Position numbers and translations under genes: made by a program
Origin: Anaerolineae bacterium
Lineage (GTDB): Bacteria; Chloroflexota; Anaerolineae; B4-G1
Direction of reading: 5' to 3'
DNA length: 5,452 nucleotides
Assembly: GCA_016783285.1 (NCBI GenBank)
Contig: JADHWW010000214.1
Span: 1 to 5,452, forward strand
Shown here: in pieces, positions 1 through 5,452 of the stretch
Layout of the letters: each line of letters starts with the position of its first letter
Position numbering within the stretch: the stretch's first letter is position 1
The notes under the pieces: generated by a model
Databases searched by the model: none
Seen by the model: only the letters and a program-made list of their open reading frames with translations
What the model was told of the DNA's origin: nothing

Positions 1-122
1 CAGGCCGGCAATTCGCCCATCCGCCAGTGGTAGCGGATACATTCGCAGCACTTGCCCTTTTTGGAGCAGGGCTCGTAGGTGCAGTTGCAATACGCCAGAT
101 TCTCTTCTATTTTACATTCCAT
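1..122 (-). CDS. Cys-rich DUF6485-like protein (N-terminal 40 residues, cut by window edge)
   Basis: The minus strand encodes 40 residues beginning [14 protein letters not shown] and runs off the left edge, so the C-terminus is missing. Seven of the 40 residues are Cys (3, 12, 14, 19, 25, 26, 28), arranged as CNC, then EPC, then CCEC. This matches my memory of the DUF6485 family, small proteins found mainly in anaerobic bacteria; the spacing suggests metal or Fe-S binding, but the function is unknown. Two in-frame ATGs exist, at 131 and 122. I chose 122 because GGAG (132-135 on the minus strand) abuts the 131 ATG but sits nine bases before the 122 ATG, and because family members begin MECK. 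It follows acpP on the same strand but is separated from it by a terminator and has its own likely promoter, so it is probably transcribed independently. Confidence 0.75.
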   Translation of the reverse strand, partial: MECKIEENLAYCNCTYEPCSKKGKCCECIRYHWRMGELPA

Positions 123-151
123 GTTCTTCATCTCCAACGTTGATTATTGGA

Positions 152-160
152 AGTATAGCA
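152..160 (-). promoter_or_regulatory. Extended -10 promoter for the DUF6485-like gene
   Basis: On the minus strand the bases read TGCTATACT: a TATACT -10 (157-152, five of six consensus bases) preceded by TGn. No good -35 is present; the region where it would fall overlaps the T-rich tail of the acpP terminator (TTTTGC at 180-175). An extended -10 can work without a strong -35. Transcription would start near 145, leaving a leader of about 23 bases. This is a consensus match only. Confidence 0.45.
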
Positions 161-170
161 TGGACTGCCC

Positions 171-204
171 CAAAGCAAAAGGCTACCGGTGTTCACCGGT
201 AGCC
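171..204 (-). terminator. Rho-independent terminator of acpP
   Basis: GGCTACCGGTG (181-191) and CACCGGTAGCC (194-204) are perfect inverted repeats of 11 bp. Geometrically the stem is more likely 10 bp with a 4-base loop. On the minus strand the hairpin is followed at once by TTTTGCTTTG, a U-rich tail. It lies 26 bases beyond the acpP stop codon. On the plus strand the hairpin is followed by CTCGTGCC, without a T-run, so it works mainly for leftward transcripts. Confidence 0.88.
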
Positions 205-230
205 TCGTGCCCTTGCGCCAGTCAGCGGGG

Positions 231-470
231 CTAGTCAGCCATACGCTGTTCGACGTAGGCCACTGCCTGGCCAACCGTCGTGATCTGCTGAGCGTCCTCA
301 TCAGAGATCGTTCCGCCGAACTTTTCCTCAAACTCCATAATCAGTTCGACCAGGTCGAGGGAATCCGCTCCCAGGTCCTCGCGGAAGCGCGCGTCCGGGG
401 TGACCTTGTCCGGCTCCACTCCCAACAGGTCAACGACGATTGTTTTGACTCGTTCAAATGGATCTGCCAT
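231..470 (-). CDS. acpP: Acyl carrier protein
   Basis: A 79-residue protein of the usual ACP size. It is a cytosolic carrier that holds growing acyl chains on a 4'-phosphopantetheine arm during fatty acid synthesis. The diagnostic motif GADSLD is present with Ser37 as the attachment site, followed by [12 protein letters not shown] (helix II, the acidic face that partner enzymes recognise) and [11 protein letters not shown] (helix IV). The usual IPDE segment reads ISDE here. The sequence is strongly acidic, as expected. The start is fixed by a good Shine-Dalgarno, GGGAGGT (484-478), seven bases upstream. The gene stands alone: it has its own promoter and terminator, and no fab genes are next to it in this window. 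Identification as an ACP is firm. Housekeeping AcpP rather than a specialised ACP is inferred from sequence similarity and the absence of polyketide or NRPS genes nearby. Confidence 0.95.
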   Translation of the reverse strand: MADPFERVKTIVVDLLGVEPDKVTPDARFREDLGADSLDLVELIMEFEEKFGGTISDEDAQQITTVGQAVAYVEQRMAD

Positions 471-512
471 TGATTTTACCTCCCTTTAATTTTCCTGGCT
501 ATTGATAACGAT

Positions 513-540
513 ATTCTACTCACAGAGAGAGGTTTGTCAA
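513..540 (-). promoter_or_regulatory. sigma70-type promoter of acpP
   Basis: On the minus strand a perfect TTGACA (-35, 540-535) is followed after 16 bp by TAGAAT (-10, 518-513; five of six consensus bases). Transcription would start near 506, giving a leader of about 36 bases that ends with the GGGAGGT ribosome binding site of acpP. The position and orientation fit a dedicated acpP promoter. Confidence 0.7.
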
Positions 541-550
541 GCCGCGCAGG

Positions 551-579
551 TTGACAACTATCGCCACTACCAGTATCAT
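551..579 (+). promoter_or_regulatory. sigma70-type promoter of the fni (isoprenoid) operon
   Basis: A perfect TTGACA (551-556) is followed by a 17-bp spacer and TATCAT (574-579; five of six consensus bases). It points at fni, with a predicted start near 586, which leaves a long leader of about 205 bases. Its -35 is separated from the divergent acpP -35 by only 10 bp. No other promoter of comparable quality lies between here and fni. Confidence 0.7.
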
Positions 580-580
580 A

Positions 581-741
581 GGGGCGATTTAAGATTTACG
601 GATTTGAGATTTGGAGATTTGAAAAGCCGCGCGAAACATTGTGAGCAAAGAGACACAATCTCTAGCCAATTGACTGTTTGTGCTTTCGCGGTGTCTACGG
701 TAAATCTGTCAATCTTACATCAACCAATCTCAAATCACCCC
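581..741. repeat. MITE-like inverted-repeat element in the fni leader
   Basis: GGGGCGATTTAAGATT (581-596) matches the reverse complement of the segment ending at 741 (GGGGTGATTTGAGATT) at 14 of 16 positions, so the tract has imperfect terminal inverted repeats. The left part contains five GATTT copies starting at 586, 593, 601, 608 and 616, in 7/8-base steps. The right part carries complementary (A/C)AATC copies at 702, 710, 725 and 732, also in 7/8-base multiples. Inner complementary pairs are CCGCGCGAAA/TTTCGCGG (627-636/684-691) and ATTGTG/CACAAT (638-643/654-659). TCATA occurs directly before the left end (576-580) and again at 748-752, a possible but imperfectly placed target duplication. 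There is no credible coding content. It could be a small non-autonomous element or simply a structured leader. Confidence 0.55.
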
Positions 742-790
742 TGTCTGTCATAAAGAACACGGATGGGCATCTCAAGTTACGAAGGAGCAC
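742..790 (+). promoter_or_regulatory. fni translation initiation region, strong but close Shine-Dalgarno
   Basis: The short stretch between the repeat element and fni ends with AAGGAG (782-787) only three bases before the ATG at 791. The match to the anti-Shine-Dalgarno is good but the spacing is tighter than usual. No alternative in-frame start fits better: the nearby ATG at 763 is in another frame. Nothing else is recognised in these 49 bases. Confidence 0.55.
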
Positions 791-1840
791 ATGCACCAAC
801 AACGCAAGTCCGATCACATCCGCATCAACCTGCAAGAGGACGTTGATTTCAAGCACGTCTCCACCGGTTTGAAGCGCTACCGCTTTATCCACTGCGCGCT
901 GCCCGAACTCGACCTGGACGAGGTGGATACCTCTACGACGCTGCTGGGCAAGCGTCTGGCGGCCCCGCTCCTCATCTCTTCGATGACCGGTGGCACGCCG
1001 GAGGCCAGCGCGATCAACCGGCGGCTGGCGGAAGCGGCCCAGGCCGCCGGGATCGGGATGGGGCTGGGCTCACAGCGCGCCGCCATCGAAGACCCATCCC
1101 TGGCAGATACCTACCGCGTGCGCCGCATCGCCCCCGACGTGCTCCTGCTGGCCAACCTGGGCGCGGTGCAACTGAACTATGGCTACGGCCCCGACGAATG
1201 TCGCCGCGCCGTCGAGATGGTAGAAGCAGACGCTCTGATCCTGCACCTCAACCCACTGCAGGAGGCGCTCCAACCCAGAGGCGAAACTGATTTTGCCGGG
1301 CTGCTATCCAAAATCGAGGTGGTCTGCCGGGCGTTGGAGGTACCGGTGGTCATCAAGGAAGTGGGGTGGGGCATCTCGGAGCAGGTGGCCCGCCAACTGG
1401 CGGACGCTGGCGTAGCGGCGATTGACGTCGCCGGGGCCGGAGGTGTTTCGTGGAGCCAGGTGGAGATGCACCGCGCCACGACCGAGCGGGAACGGCTGGT
1501 GGCCGCAGCCTTCGCCAACTGGGGCATCCCCACCGCCGAAAGCCTGCTGATGGCCCGGCGAGGCGCACCCGACATGCCCGTCATCGCCAGCGGCGGCACT
1601 CGTGACGGCATCCAGATAGCCAAGGCCATCGCATTGGGCGCGGCCGCGTGTGGCGTTGCCGGGCCCTTTCTGCGTGCCGCTAGTGAGTCCACCGCCGCCG
1701 TAGCCGAACTCATCGCCGTCCTGATGACTCAGTTGCGCATCGCCATGTTCGCCGCCGCCGCCGCCGACATCCAGGCTCTCCGGCGCACTCCCATCATGCT
1801 CACTGGTATACCAAAGACAAGGAGAACACAAGCCCCATGA
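791..1840 (+). CDS. fni: Type II isopentenyl-diphosphate delta-isomerase (FMN-dependent)
   Basis: A 349-residue cytosolic enzyme that interconverts IPP and DMAPP using reduced FMN, supplying both building blocks for isoprenoid synthesis. The family length is about 340-350. Visible signatures in order: RKSDHI near the N-terminus (5-10, diphosphate binding); MTGG (65-68); GSQR (93-96); ANLGAVQ (121-127); HLNPLQE (152-158) with His152, Asn154, Gln157 and the Mg-binding Glu158; KEVGWG (189-194); DVAGAGG (212-218) with SW following; and SGGTRDG (267-273) plus the ALGA...GPFL segment that binds the FMN phosphate. All expected catalytic positions are intact. The ATG at 791 places RKxDH five residues in, as is normal. 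The stop overlaps the next start as ATGA (1837-1840), indicating translational coupling. The gene is GC-rich (48 of 60 bases at 1021-1080). It differs from the unrelated type I (Nudix) Idi. Confidence 0.97.
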   Translation: MHQQRKSDHIRINLQEDVDFKHVSTGLKRYRFIHCALPELDLDEVDTSTTLLGKRLAAPLLISSMTGGTPEASAINRRLAEAAQAAGIGMGLGSQRAAIEDPSLADTYRVRRIAPDVLLLANLGAVQLNYGYGPDECRRAVEMVEADALILHLNPLQEALQPRGETDFAGLLSKIEVVCRALEVPVVIKEVGWGISEQVARQLADAGVAAIDVAGAGGVSWSQVEMHRATTERERLVAAAFANWGIPTAESLLMARRGAPDMPVIASGGTRDGIQIAKAIALGAAACGVAGPFLRAASESTAAVAELIAVLMTQLRIAMFAAAAADIQALRRTPIMLTGIPKTRRTQAP

Positions 1841-2823
1841 ACCAATACGAGATGCTGCGCCAGGTTAGTCGCACTTTTGCATTATCCATCGAACAATTGC
1901 CGCAAATCTTGCGAGACATCCTGACCGTTTCCTATCTACTCTTTCGCGTCTCTGATTGTCTGGAAGATCATGAAACAATGGAGGTCGAACGCAAAGTTCA
2001 ACTGCTCCGTTTGTGGGTGCAAGTGTTGAGCGGGGAGGTGTCACCAGAAAACCTGACCGCCCGTATTTCCGACCTGGACCATAGCGACCCCGAAGTTTAC
2101 GTCGCCCAACACGCCGGTGAGATTATCGAGCAATTCGACCAGTTCCCCTCCGAAATTCAAGAGGCCGTCAGGCTACATGTGATCGAGACTTCACTGGGTA
2201 TGGCCCGCTGGCAGGAGCATGGCCCCTTCGTAGAGAATGAGGAGGCGCTGGATGACTATATGCACCAGGTAGCGGGCCAGGTGGGCTATTTGCTGACCGA
2301 CGTTTTTGCCTGGTACTCGCCCGTTATCCGTAAGCGCAAATCGCAACTGATGCCCCTGGCACGGGAGTTCGGGCTGGCGTTACAAACAGTCAACGTGATC
2401 CGGGGGATGCGCAAGGATTACGAGCGAGGTTGGGTCTTTGTGCCACGCACCTTTTATGAACAGGTTGGCCTGACCCGTGACGGGCTCTTTGACCCCGCAA
2501 ACGCAGAACTGGCCTTGAAGGTCGTAGACATGTTAGCCGACAAGGCGGAACGCCATCTGCGGCATGTGATCAGTTACATTGAGACCTTTCCACGCCGCCA
2601 GCATCGCATTCGGCTAGCCTGTATGTGGCCCTACTTCTTCGCAGTGAAAACGCTGGCGCTCAGCCGAAATAACGTCAATGTGCTTATTGCCGGAGCGAAA
2701 ATGAGCCGCGATCAAGTCAAGAGGATCATGCGCGATACGAAACTGTTCGGCTGGTCTAATTGTTGGCTTGCCTGGTACTACAAATATCTGGCCAAAAGCG
2801 AGGCGCTGGCAAAAGCGACTTGA
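1837..2823 (+). CDS. Squalene/phytoene synthase family protein, squalene-synthase-like, altered second Asp motif
   Basis: A 328-residue member of the head-to-head trans-prenyl synthase family, which condenses two FPP (to squalene) or two GGPP (to phytoene). Family marks: SRTF (11-14); RVSDCLEDH with the intact first motif D40xxE43D44; ERKVQLL (51-57); [12 protein letters not shown] (139-150), where Tyr141 matches the essential Tyr of animal squalene synthase; and LQTVNVIRG...GWVFVP (182-203). The [10 protein letters not shown]...[12 protein letters not shown] stretch (243-275) resembles eukaryotic-type squalene synthase more than CrtB or HpnC/D. Odd feature: the second motif, normally RDxxED, reads RGMRKD (189-194), so the first Mg-binding Asp is Gly190. 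No C-terminal membrane anchor is seen, only an aromatic-rich tail. It is coupled to fni by an ATGA overlap; GGAG (1821-1824) lies 12 bases upstream, a long spacing. Base composition is lower in GC than its neighbours. The family is certain; the product, and even activity, are not. Confidence 0.88.
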   Translation: MNQYEMLRQVSRTFALSIEQLPQILRDILTVSYLLFRVSDCLEDHETMEVERKVQLLRLWVQVLSGEVSPENLTARISDLDHSDPEVYVAQHAGEIIEQFDQFPSEIQEAVRLHVIETSLGMARWQEHGPFVENEEALDDYMHQVAGQVGYLLTDVFAWYSPVIRKRKSQLMPLAREFGLALQTVNVIRGMRKDYERGWVFVPRTFYEQVGLTRDGLFDPANAELALKVVDMLADKAERHLRHVISYIETFPRRQHRIRLACMWPYFFAVKTLALSRNNVNVLIAGAKMSRDQVKRIMRDTKLFGWSNCWLAWYYKYLAKSEALAKAT

Positions 2824-2857
2824 CCCAAATCTGGCAGATGGCCAAGCATCCAGCACA

Positions 2858-3877
2858 ATGTCCCTTGAAACATTCTTCGACCGTTATCTACCGCCTCTCG
2901 AGGCAGAAATGCGCGCCGTCGTCCAGGCCGCCGACCCGCGCTGCGCGGGCCTCTTCAGTATGCTGCGCTATCACCTGGGCTGGGCCGACGCGGCGTTCAA
3001 CCCCTGCCAGGCGCGAACCGGCAAGCGCGTGCGGCCCGTGCTCTGCCTGATGGCCTGCGAAGCCTGCGGTGGCGATTGGGAGCAGGCGCTGCCTGCCGGA
3101 GCCGCCATCGAACTACAGCACAACTTCTCCCTCATCCACGACGACATTGAGGACCGGGATGAGACCCGCCGTGGCCGCCCCACCGTCTGGGCATTGTGGG
3201 GGGAGGCTCAAGCGATCAACGCCGGGGACACGCTGTTTGCACTGGCCCAACTGGCCCTGGCGCGGCTCTCCGGGCGAGACGTGCCCGCCACGACCGTCGT
3301 GGCTGCTCTTCGCCTTTTCAACCGTACCTGCGTGGCCCTTACCGGCGGCCAGTACCTCGACATCGGCTTCGAGAGCCGCGCCGACGTTTCCATCGCAGAC
3401 TACCTGGCGATGATTGAGAGAAAAACCGGGGCGCTGGTGGCCTGCGCCTGCGAGATGGGGGCCCTCATCGCCGTGGCCCCCGGCGCCCAGCGTGAACACC
3501 TGCGCACCTTTGGCCACCACCTGGGGCTGGCCTTCCAGATGCGCGACGACGTCCTGGGCGTGTGGGGTGATCCGGCGCTCACCGGCAAGCCGGTCGGCGC
3601 CGACGTCGCTAGGCGCAAAAAGTCACTGCCCATCCTCCACGGCCTGGAGCACAGCGCGGAACTGCGTGCGCTGTTGGCACAGGAAAGACTCTCGGCAGCC
3701 AACGTACACCACGCGACAGAGTTGCTGCAAGAGACAAACAGCCGCGCTTATGCCGAGCAACTGGCGCGAGAGCATCACGCCCAGGCGCTGGCCGCGCTGG
3801 AGGAGGCGCATCTGGAAAGGCCGGCGGTTGAGGCGCTCCACGAACTGGCGGAGAGGCTCCTGAGCCGCGAGAGGTGA
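2858..3877 (+). CDS. Polyprenyl diphosphate synthase, probably GGPP/FPP synthase
   Basis: A 339-residue soluble trans-isoprenyl diphosphate synthase that elongates DMAPP with IPP units. Motifs: GKRVRP (55-60, IPP binding); first Asp-rich motif DDIED (95-99) followed by RDETRRGRPT; the GGQYLD segment (163-168); FQMRDDVLG (227-234), whose DD pair 230-231 is the second Asp-rich motif; and GKPVGAD...KKSLP (243-258). The final Asp of the second motif is Gly, which is usual in this subfamily. Phe90 lies five residues and Ser91 four residues before the first motif, and the motif has no two-residue insertion. By the known chain-length rules this pattern fits a short product (about C20, perhaps C15) rather than octaprenyl or longer. 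I chose the ATG at 2858: the upstream in-frame ATG at 2768 would overlap the preceding gene by 56 bases and add 30 residues without family similarity. No clear Shine-Dalgarno precedes 2858, so coupling to the gene ending 34 bases upstream is likely. Confidence 0.93.
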   Translation: MSLETFFDRYLPPLEAEMRAVVQAADPRCAGLFSMLRYHLGWADAAFNPCQARTGKRVRPVLCLMACEACGGDWEQALPAGAAIELQHNFSLIHDDIEDRDETRRGRPTVWALWGEAQAINAGDTLFALAQLALARLSGRDVPATTVVAALRLFNRTCVALTGGQYLDIGFESRADVSIADYLAMIERKTGALVACACEMGALIAVAPGAQREHLRTFGHHLGLAFQMRDDVLGVWGDPALTGKPVGADVARRKKSLPILHGLEHSAELRALLAQERLSAANVHHATELLQETNSRAYAEQLAREHHAQALAALEEAHLERPAVEALHELAERLLSRER

Positions 3878-3921
3878 AATACACACCATGCACATATCAC
3901 AACCATAGGAAGGTGATACCA

Positions 3922-4218
3922 ATGACTGAAAAGATGTTGGAAGAGTTAAGCACTGCGGAACTGGAACAGGTGCTGGATGACTTTATCACTCGCAAAGTTG
4001 ACGAACTTTCAATGCCGGCCTTTTTCGAAGCATGGGAAATTCTCGACCGCGAACGTCGTGCCAGGATGCCGGTCATCGTGGTGCGGGGAGAGGTGTCAGA
4101 GGGCTACGCAGTGACATTGTCGCTACCAGAGCCGGTGTTGGCTCCGGTTGCAGTCTCCGGCAATGAGTTGATCGTCAATGATTATCGAATCGTCTTCGAA
4201 CTTGCAGCCCATGCCTGA
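3922..4218 (+). CDS. Hypothetical 98-residue protein
   Basis: I do not recognise this family. The start at 3922 is supported by a strong Shine-Dalgarno, AAGGTGAT (3910-3917), which extends the usual anti-SD pairing; the in-frame ATG at 3874 would overlap the previous gene by four bases and has no such site. Residues 1-48 are highly charged and likely helical (MTEKMLEELS..., then ITRKVDELSMPAFFEAWEILDRERRAR), suggesting a helical hairpin. Residues 50-95 alternate hydrophobic and polar residues (PVIVVRGEV, GYAVTLSLP, NELIVNDYRIVFEL) and look like a small beta-sheet domain. There is no signal peptide, membrane segment, or Cys or His cluster. It lies 44 bases after the prenyl synthase and 24 before the aconitase homologue, in the same direction, so it is probably co-transcribed. 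The good ribosome site and operon position argue that it is real. Function cannot be assigned. Confidence 0.78.
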   Translation: MTEKMLEELSTAELEQVLDDFITRKVDELSMPAFFEAWEILDRERRARMPVIVVRGEVSEGYAVTLSLPEPVLAPVAVSGNELIVNDYRIVFELAAHA

Positions 4219-4242
4219 GCCACGCTCCTGCGACGGGAAAGT

Positions 4243-5452
4243 ATGAACCTGACACACAAACTCATAGCCGCGCATCTGCTCGAGGGGGAACTTTTTCCCA
4301 ATAGCGAAATCGTGCTCCGGGTTGACCAGACCCTCACCGAAGATGCCACGGGCTTGACCACCTACCTCCAGTTCGAGGCCCTGGGACTGCCGCTGGCACC
4401 CGGCCTGCAGGCCGTGTCACTGGTAGACCACGGCGCTCTCCAGGGGCGTCCAGAGAACGCCGTTGACCATCACTATCTGCGCACGATGGCAGCCCGCCAC
4501 GGGCTTTACTACTCCCCACCCGGCAGCGGCATCTGTCACCTGCTCTTTCTGGCGCACTTTGCCCGGCCCGGCGCGCTGCTGGTGGGGGCCGACAGTCACA
4601 CCCCGGTGGCAGGAGCCGTCGGGGCGATGGCGATCGGGGCAGGAGGGTTGGAGGTAGCCGTCGCTATGGCCACCGCCCGCTACCACGTGCGCATGCCGGC
4701 CATCGTGGGCATCGAATTGACAGGCCAACTCCGTCCCTGGGTGAGCGCCAAAGACGTGATCCTGGAACTGTTGCGCCGTCTGGGCACACGATGGGGAGTC
4801 GGCAGGGCAGTCGAGTTCACCGGGCCGGGGGTCGCCACCCTCAACGTGCCGGAACGCACCACCATCACTTCAGTGGGTGCGGAACTGGAAGTCACGACCT
4901 CGATTTTCCCAGCCGACGAGCAGGTGCGGCGTTACCTGGCCGCTCAAGGCCGTGAGGCCGATTTCCGCCTCCTGGGCCCGGATCCCGACGCCACTTACGA
5001 CGAGCAGATGGGGCTCGACCTCTCTACCGTCGAGCCATTGATCGCTTTGCCAGCCAGTCCTGGTAACGTGGCGACGGTGCGAGAGGTGGCTGGCACGCCG
5101 GTGGACCAGGTCATCGTAGGCAGTTGCACCAATGGCAGTTACGAGGACCTGGCGCTGGTCGCTCGTATGCTGCGCGGGCAGCGTGTTCCGCCCCACGTCA
5201 CACTGGCCGTGACACCGGGAACCCGGCAGGTGTACCACGTGCTGGCCACGTCCGGCGAACTGGCCGACCTCATTGTGGCCGGAGCACGCATCCTGGAGCC
5301 TTGCTGTGGCCCGTGCCTGGGCCTGGAACTCCAGCCGCCAAAGGGCGCAGTCTCCTTGCGCACTTACCCGCGCAACTTTCCTGGCCGTTCGGGGGCCCTC
5401 GGCGACCAGGTCTACCTGTGCAGCCCGGCAGTTGCAGCAGCGTCGGCGCTGG
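4243..5452 (+). CDS. Aconitase-superfamily hydro-lyase, divergent (N-terminal 403 residues, cut by window edge)
   Basis: An open frame starts at ATG 4243 and runs off the right edge. It matches [4Fe-4S] hydro-lyases of the aconitase family, closest from memory to the bacterial 'putative aconitate hydratase' branch (TIGR01342-like). Present: VDH (Asp62, His63), GICH (His99), GADSHTP (Asp117-Ser118-His119), GPGVATLNVPERTTI, GAE (Glu214), VGSCTN (Cys295) and CCGPCLG (Cys355, Cys358), giving the three cluster cysteines, and RNFPGRSG (Arg377, Arg382). Three usually conserved positions differ: Gln of TQDATG is Glu33, Asn of NMGAE is Ser210, and the first Asn of NRNF is Pro376. Typical aconitase would interconvert citrate and isocitrate in the TCA cycle, but these changes leave the substrate uncertain (homoaconitate, isopropylmalate-like or another are possible). 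The ribosome site is weak (GGGAAAG at 4235-4241, one base before the ATG). The swivel domain lies beyond the window. Confidence 0.9.
   Translation, partial: MNLTHKLIAAHLLEGELFPNSEIVLRVDQTLTEDATGLTTYLQFEALGLPLAPGLQAVSLVDHGALQGRPENAVDHHYLRTMAARHGLYYSPPGSGICHLLFLAHFARPGALLVGADSHTPVAGAVGAMAIGAGGLEVAVAMATARYHVRMPAIVGIELTGQLRPWVSAKDVILELLRRLGTRWGVGRAVEFTGPGVATLNVPERTTITSVGAELEVTTSIFPADEQVRRYLAAQGREADFRLLGPDPDATYDEQMGLDLSTVEPLIALPASPGNVATVREVAGTPVDQVIVGSCTNGSYEDLALVARMLRGQRVPPHVTLAVTPGTRQVYHVLATSGELADLIVAGARILEPCCGPCLGLELQPPKGAVSLRTYPRNFPGRSGALGDQVYLCSPAVAAASAL

Noticed and set aside
189..473. Plus-strand open frame opposite acpP
   Set aside because: It is the antisense of a clear ACP gene, has no recognisable domain and includes the terminator hairpin.
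586..621. GATTT array as a CRISPR or simple microsatellite
   Set aside because: Units are only 7-8 bases with no spacers of CRISPR size. The complementary copies at the far end fit an inverted-repeat element better.
670..706. Second plus-strand promoter (TTGACT at 670) closer to fni
   Set aside because: No acceptable -10 hexamer lies at 16-18 bp (TGTCTA/TCTACG region); the 551-579 promoter is far better.
502..892. Small open frames in both directions across the acpP-fni intergenic region
   Set aside because: They consist of the repeat tract and promoter DNA, have low-complexity translations and no ribosome binding sites.
1183..1831. Long minus-strand open frames inside fni
   Set aside because: Long antisense frames are expected in GC-rich genes, and the plus-strand frame carries every Idi-2 motif.
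2768..2857. Upstream in-frame ATG (2768) as start of the prenyl diphosphate synthase
   Set aside because: It would overlap the preceding synthase gene by 56 bases and add 30 residues that are an out-of-frame reading of that gene. Family similarity begins after the ATG at 2858.
3874..3921. ATG at 3874 as start of the 98-residue protein
   Set aside because: No Shine-Dalgarno precedes it, the added residues are unlike the rest, and the ATG at 3922 has a strong AAGGTGAT site seven bases upstream.
4243..5452. Aconitase X (phosphomevalonate dehydratase) or LeuC as the identity of the last gene
   Set aside because: The visible motifs (TEDATG, VDH, GICH, GADSHTP, SCTN, CGPC, RNFPGR) are those of classical aconitase-type proteins. 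Aconitase X has a different sequence, and LeuC has a different N-terminal motif.

Overview
The window looks like a chromosomal segment of a GC-rich bacterium, most plausibly an anaerobic Chloroflexota (Anaerolineae-like) organism or a close ecological neighbour. This rests on a Cys-rich DUF6485-type protein common in anaerobes, a type II IPP isomerase, an aconitase resembling the 'putative aconitase' (TIGR01342-like) branch, and a GATTT-rich intergenic repeat. The taxonomic assignment is inference; there is no rRNA or other strong marker.

Layout. The left 470 bases are read on the minus strand: a cut-off Cys-rich DUF6485-like gene (1-122) with its own extended -10 promoter, and a single acyl carrier protein gene, acpP (231-470), closed by a perfect hairpin terminator (181-204). 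Positions 471-790 are intergenic. They hold two back-to-back sigma70-type promoters whose -35 boxes lie 10 bp apart, one for acpP and one for the rightward genes. Next comes a roughly 161-bp inverted-repeat (MITE-like) element, which would fall in the 5' leader of the rightward transcript.

From 791 to the right edge, five genes run on the plus strand with a 4-bp overlap or short gaps and no visible terminator, so they probably form one operon. In order they are: type II isopentenyl-diphosphate isomerase (fni); a squalene/phytoene synthase-family protein closer to squalene synthase; a trans-prenyltransferase of the GGPP/FPP synthase family; an unrecognised 98-residue protein; and an aconitase-superfamily protein cut off by the window end.

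The first three form a coherent isoprenoid module. Fni balances IPP and DMAPP, the prenyltransferase elongates them to an allylic diphosphate (probably C15-C20), and the synthase-like protein would join two such chains head to head. The most interesting points are: (1) the synthase lacks the first aspartate of its second Asp-rich motif and has a lower-GC composition than its neighbours; (2) the aconitase homologue keeps the cluster cysteines and catalytic Asp/His/Ser/Arg residues but changes three usually conserved active-site Gln/Asn positions, so its substrate is open; (3) an unknown small protein sits between the isoprenoid genes and this aconitase homologue; (4) the MITE-like element lies directly behind the operon promoter.
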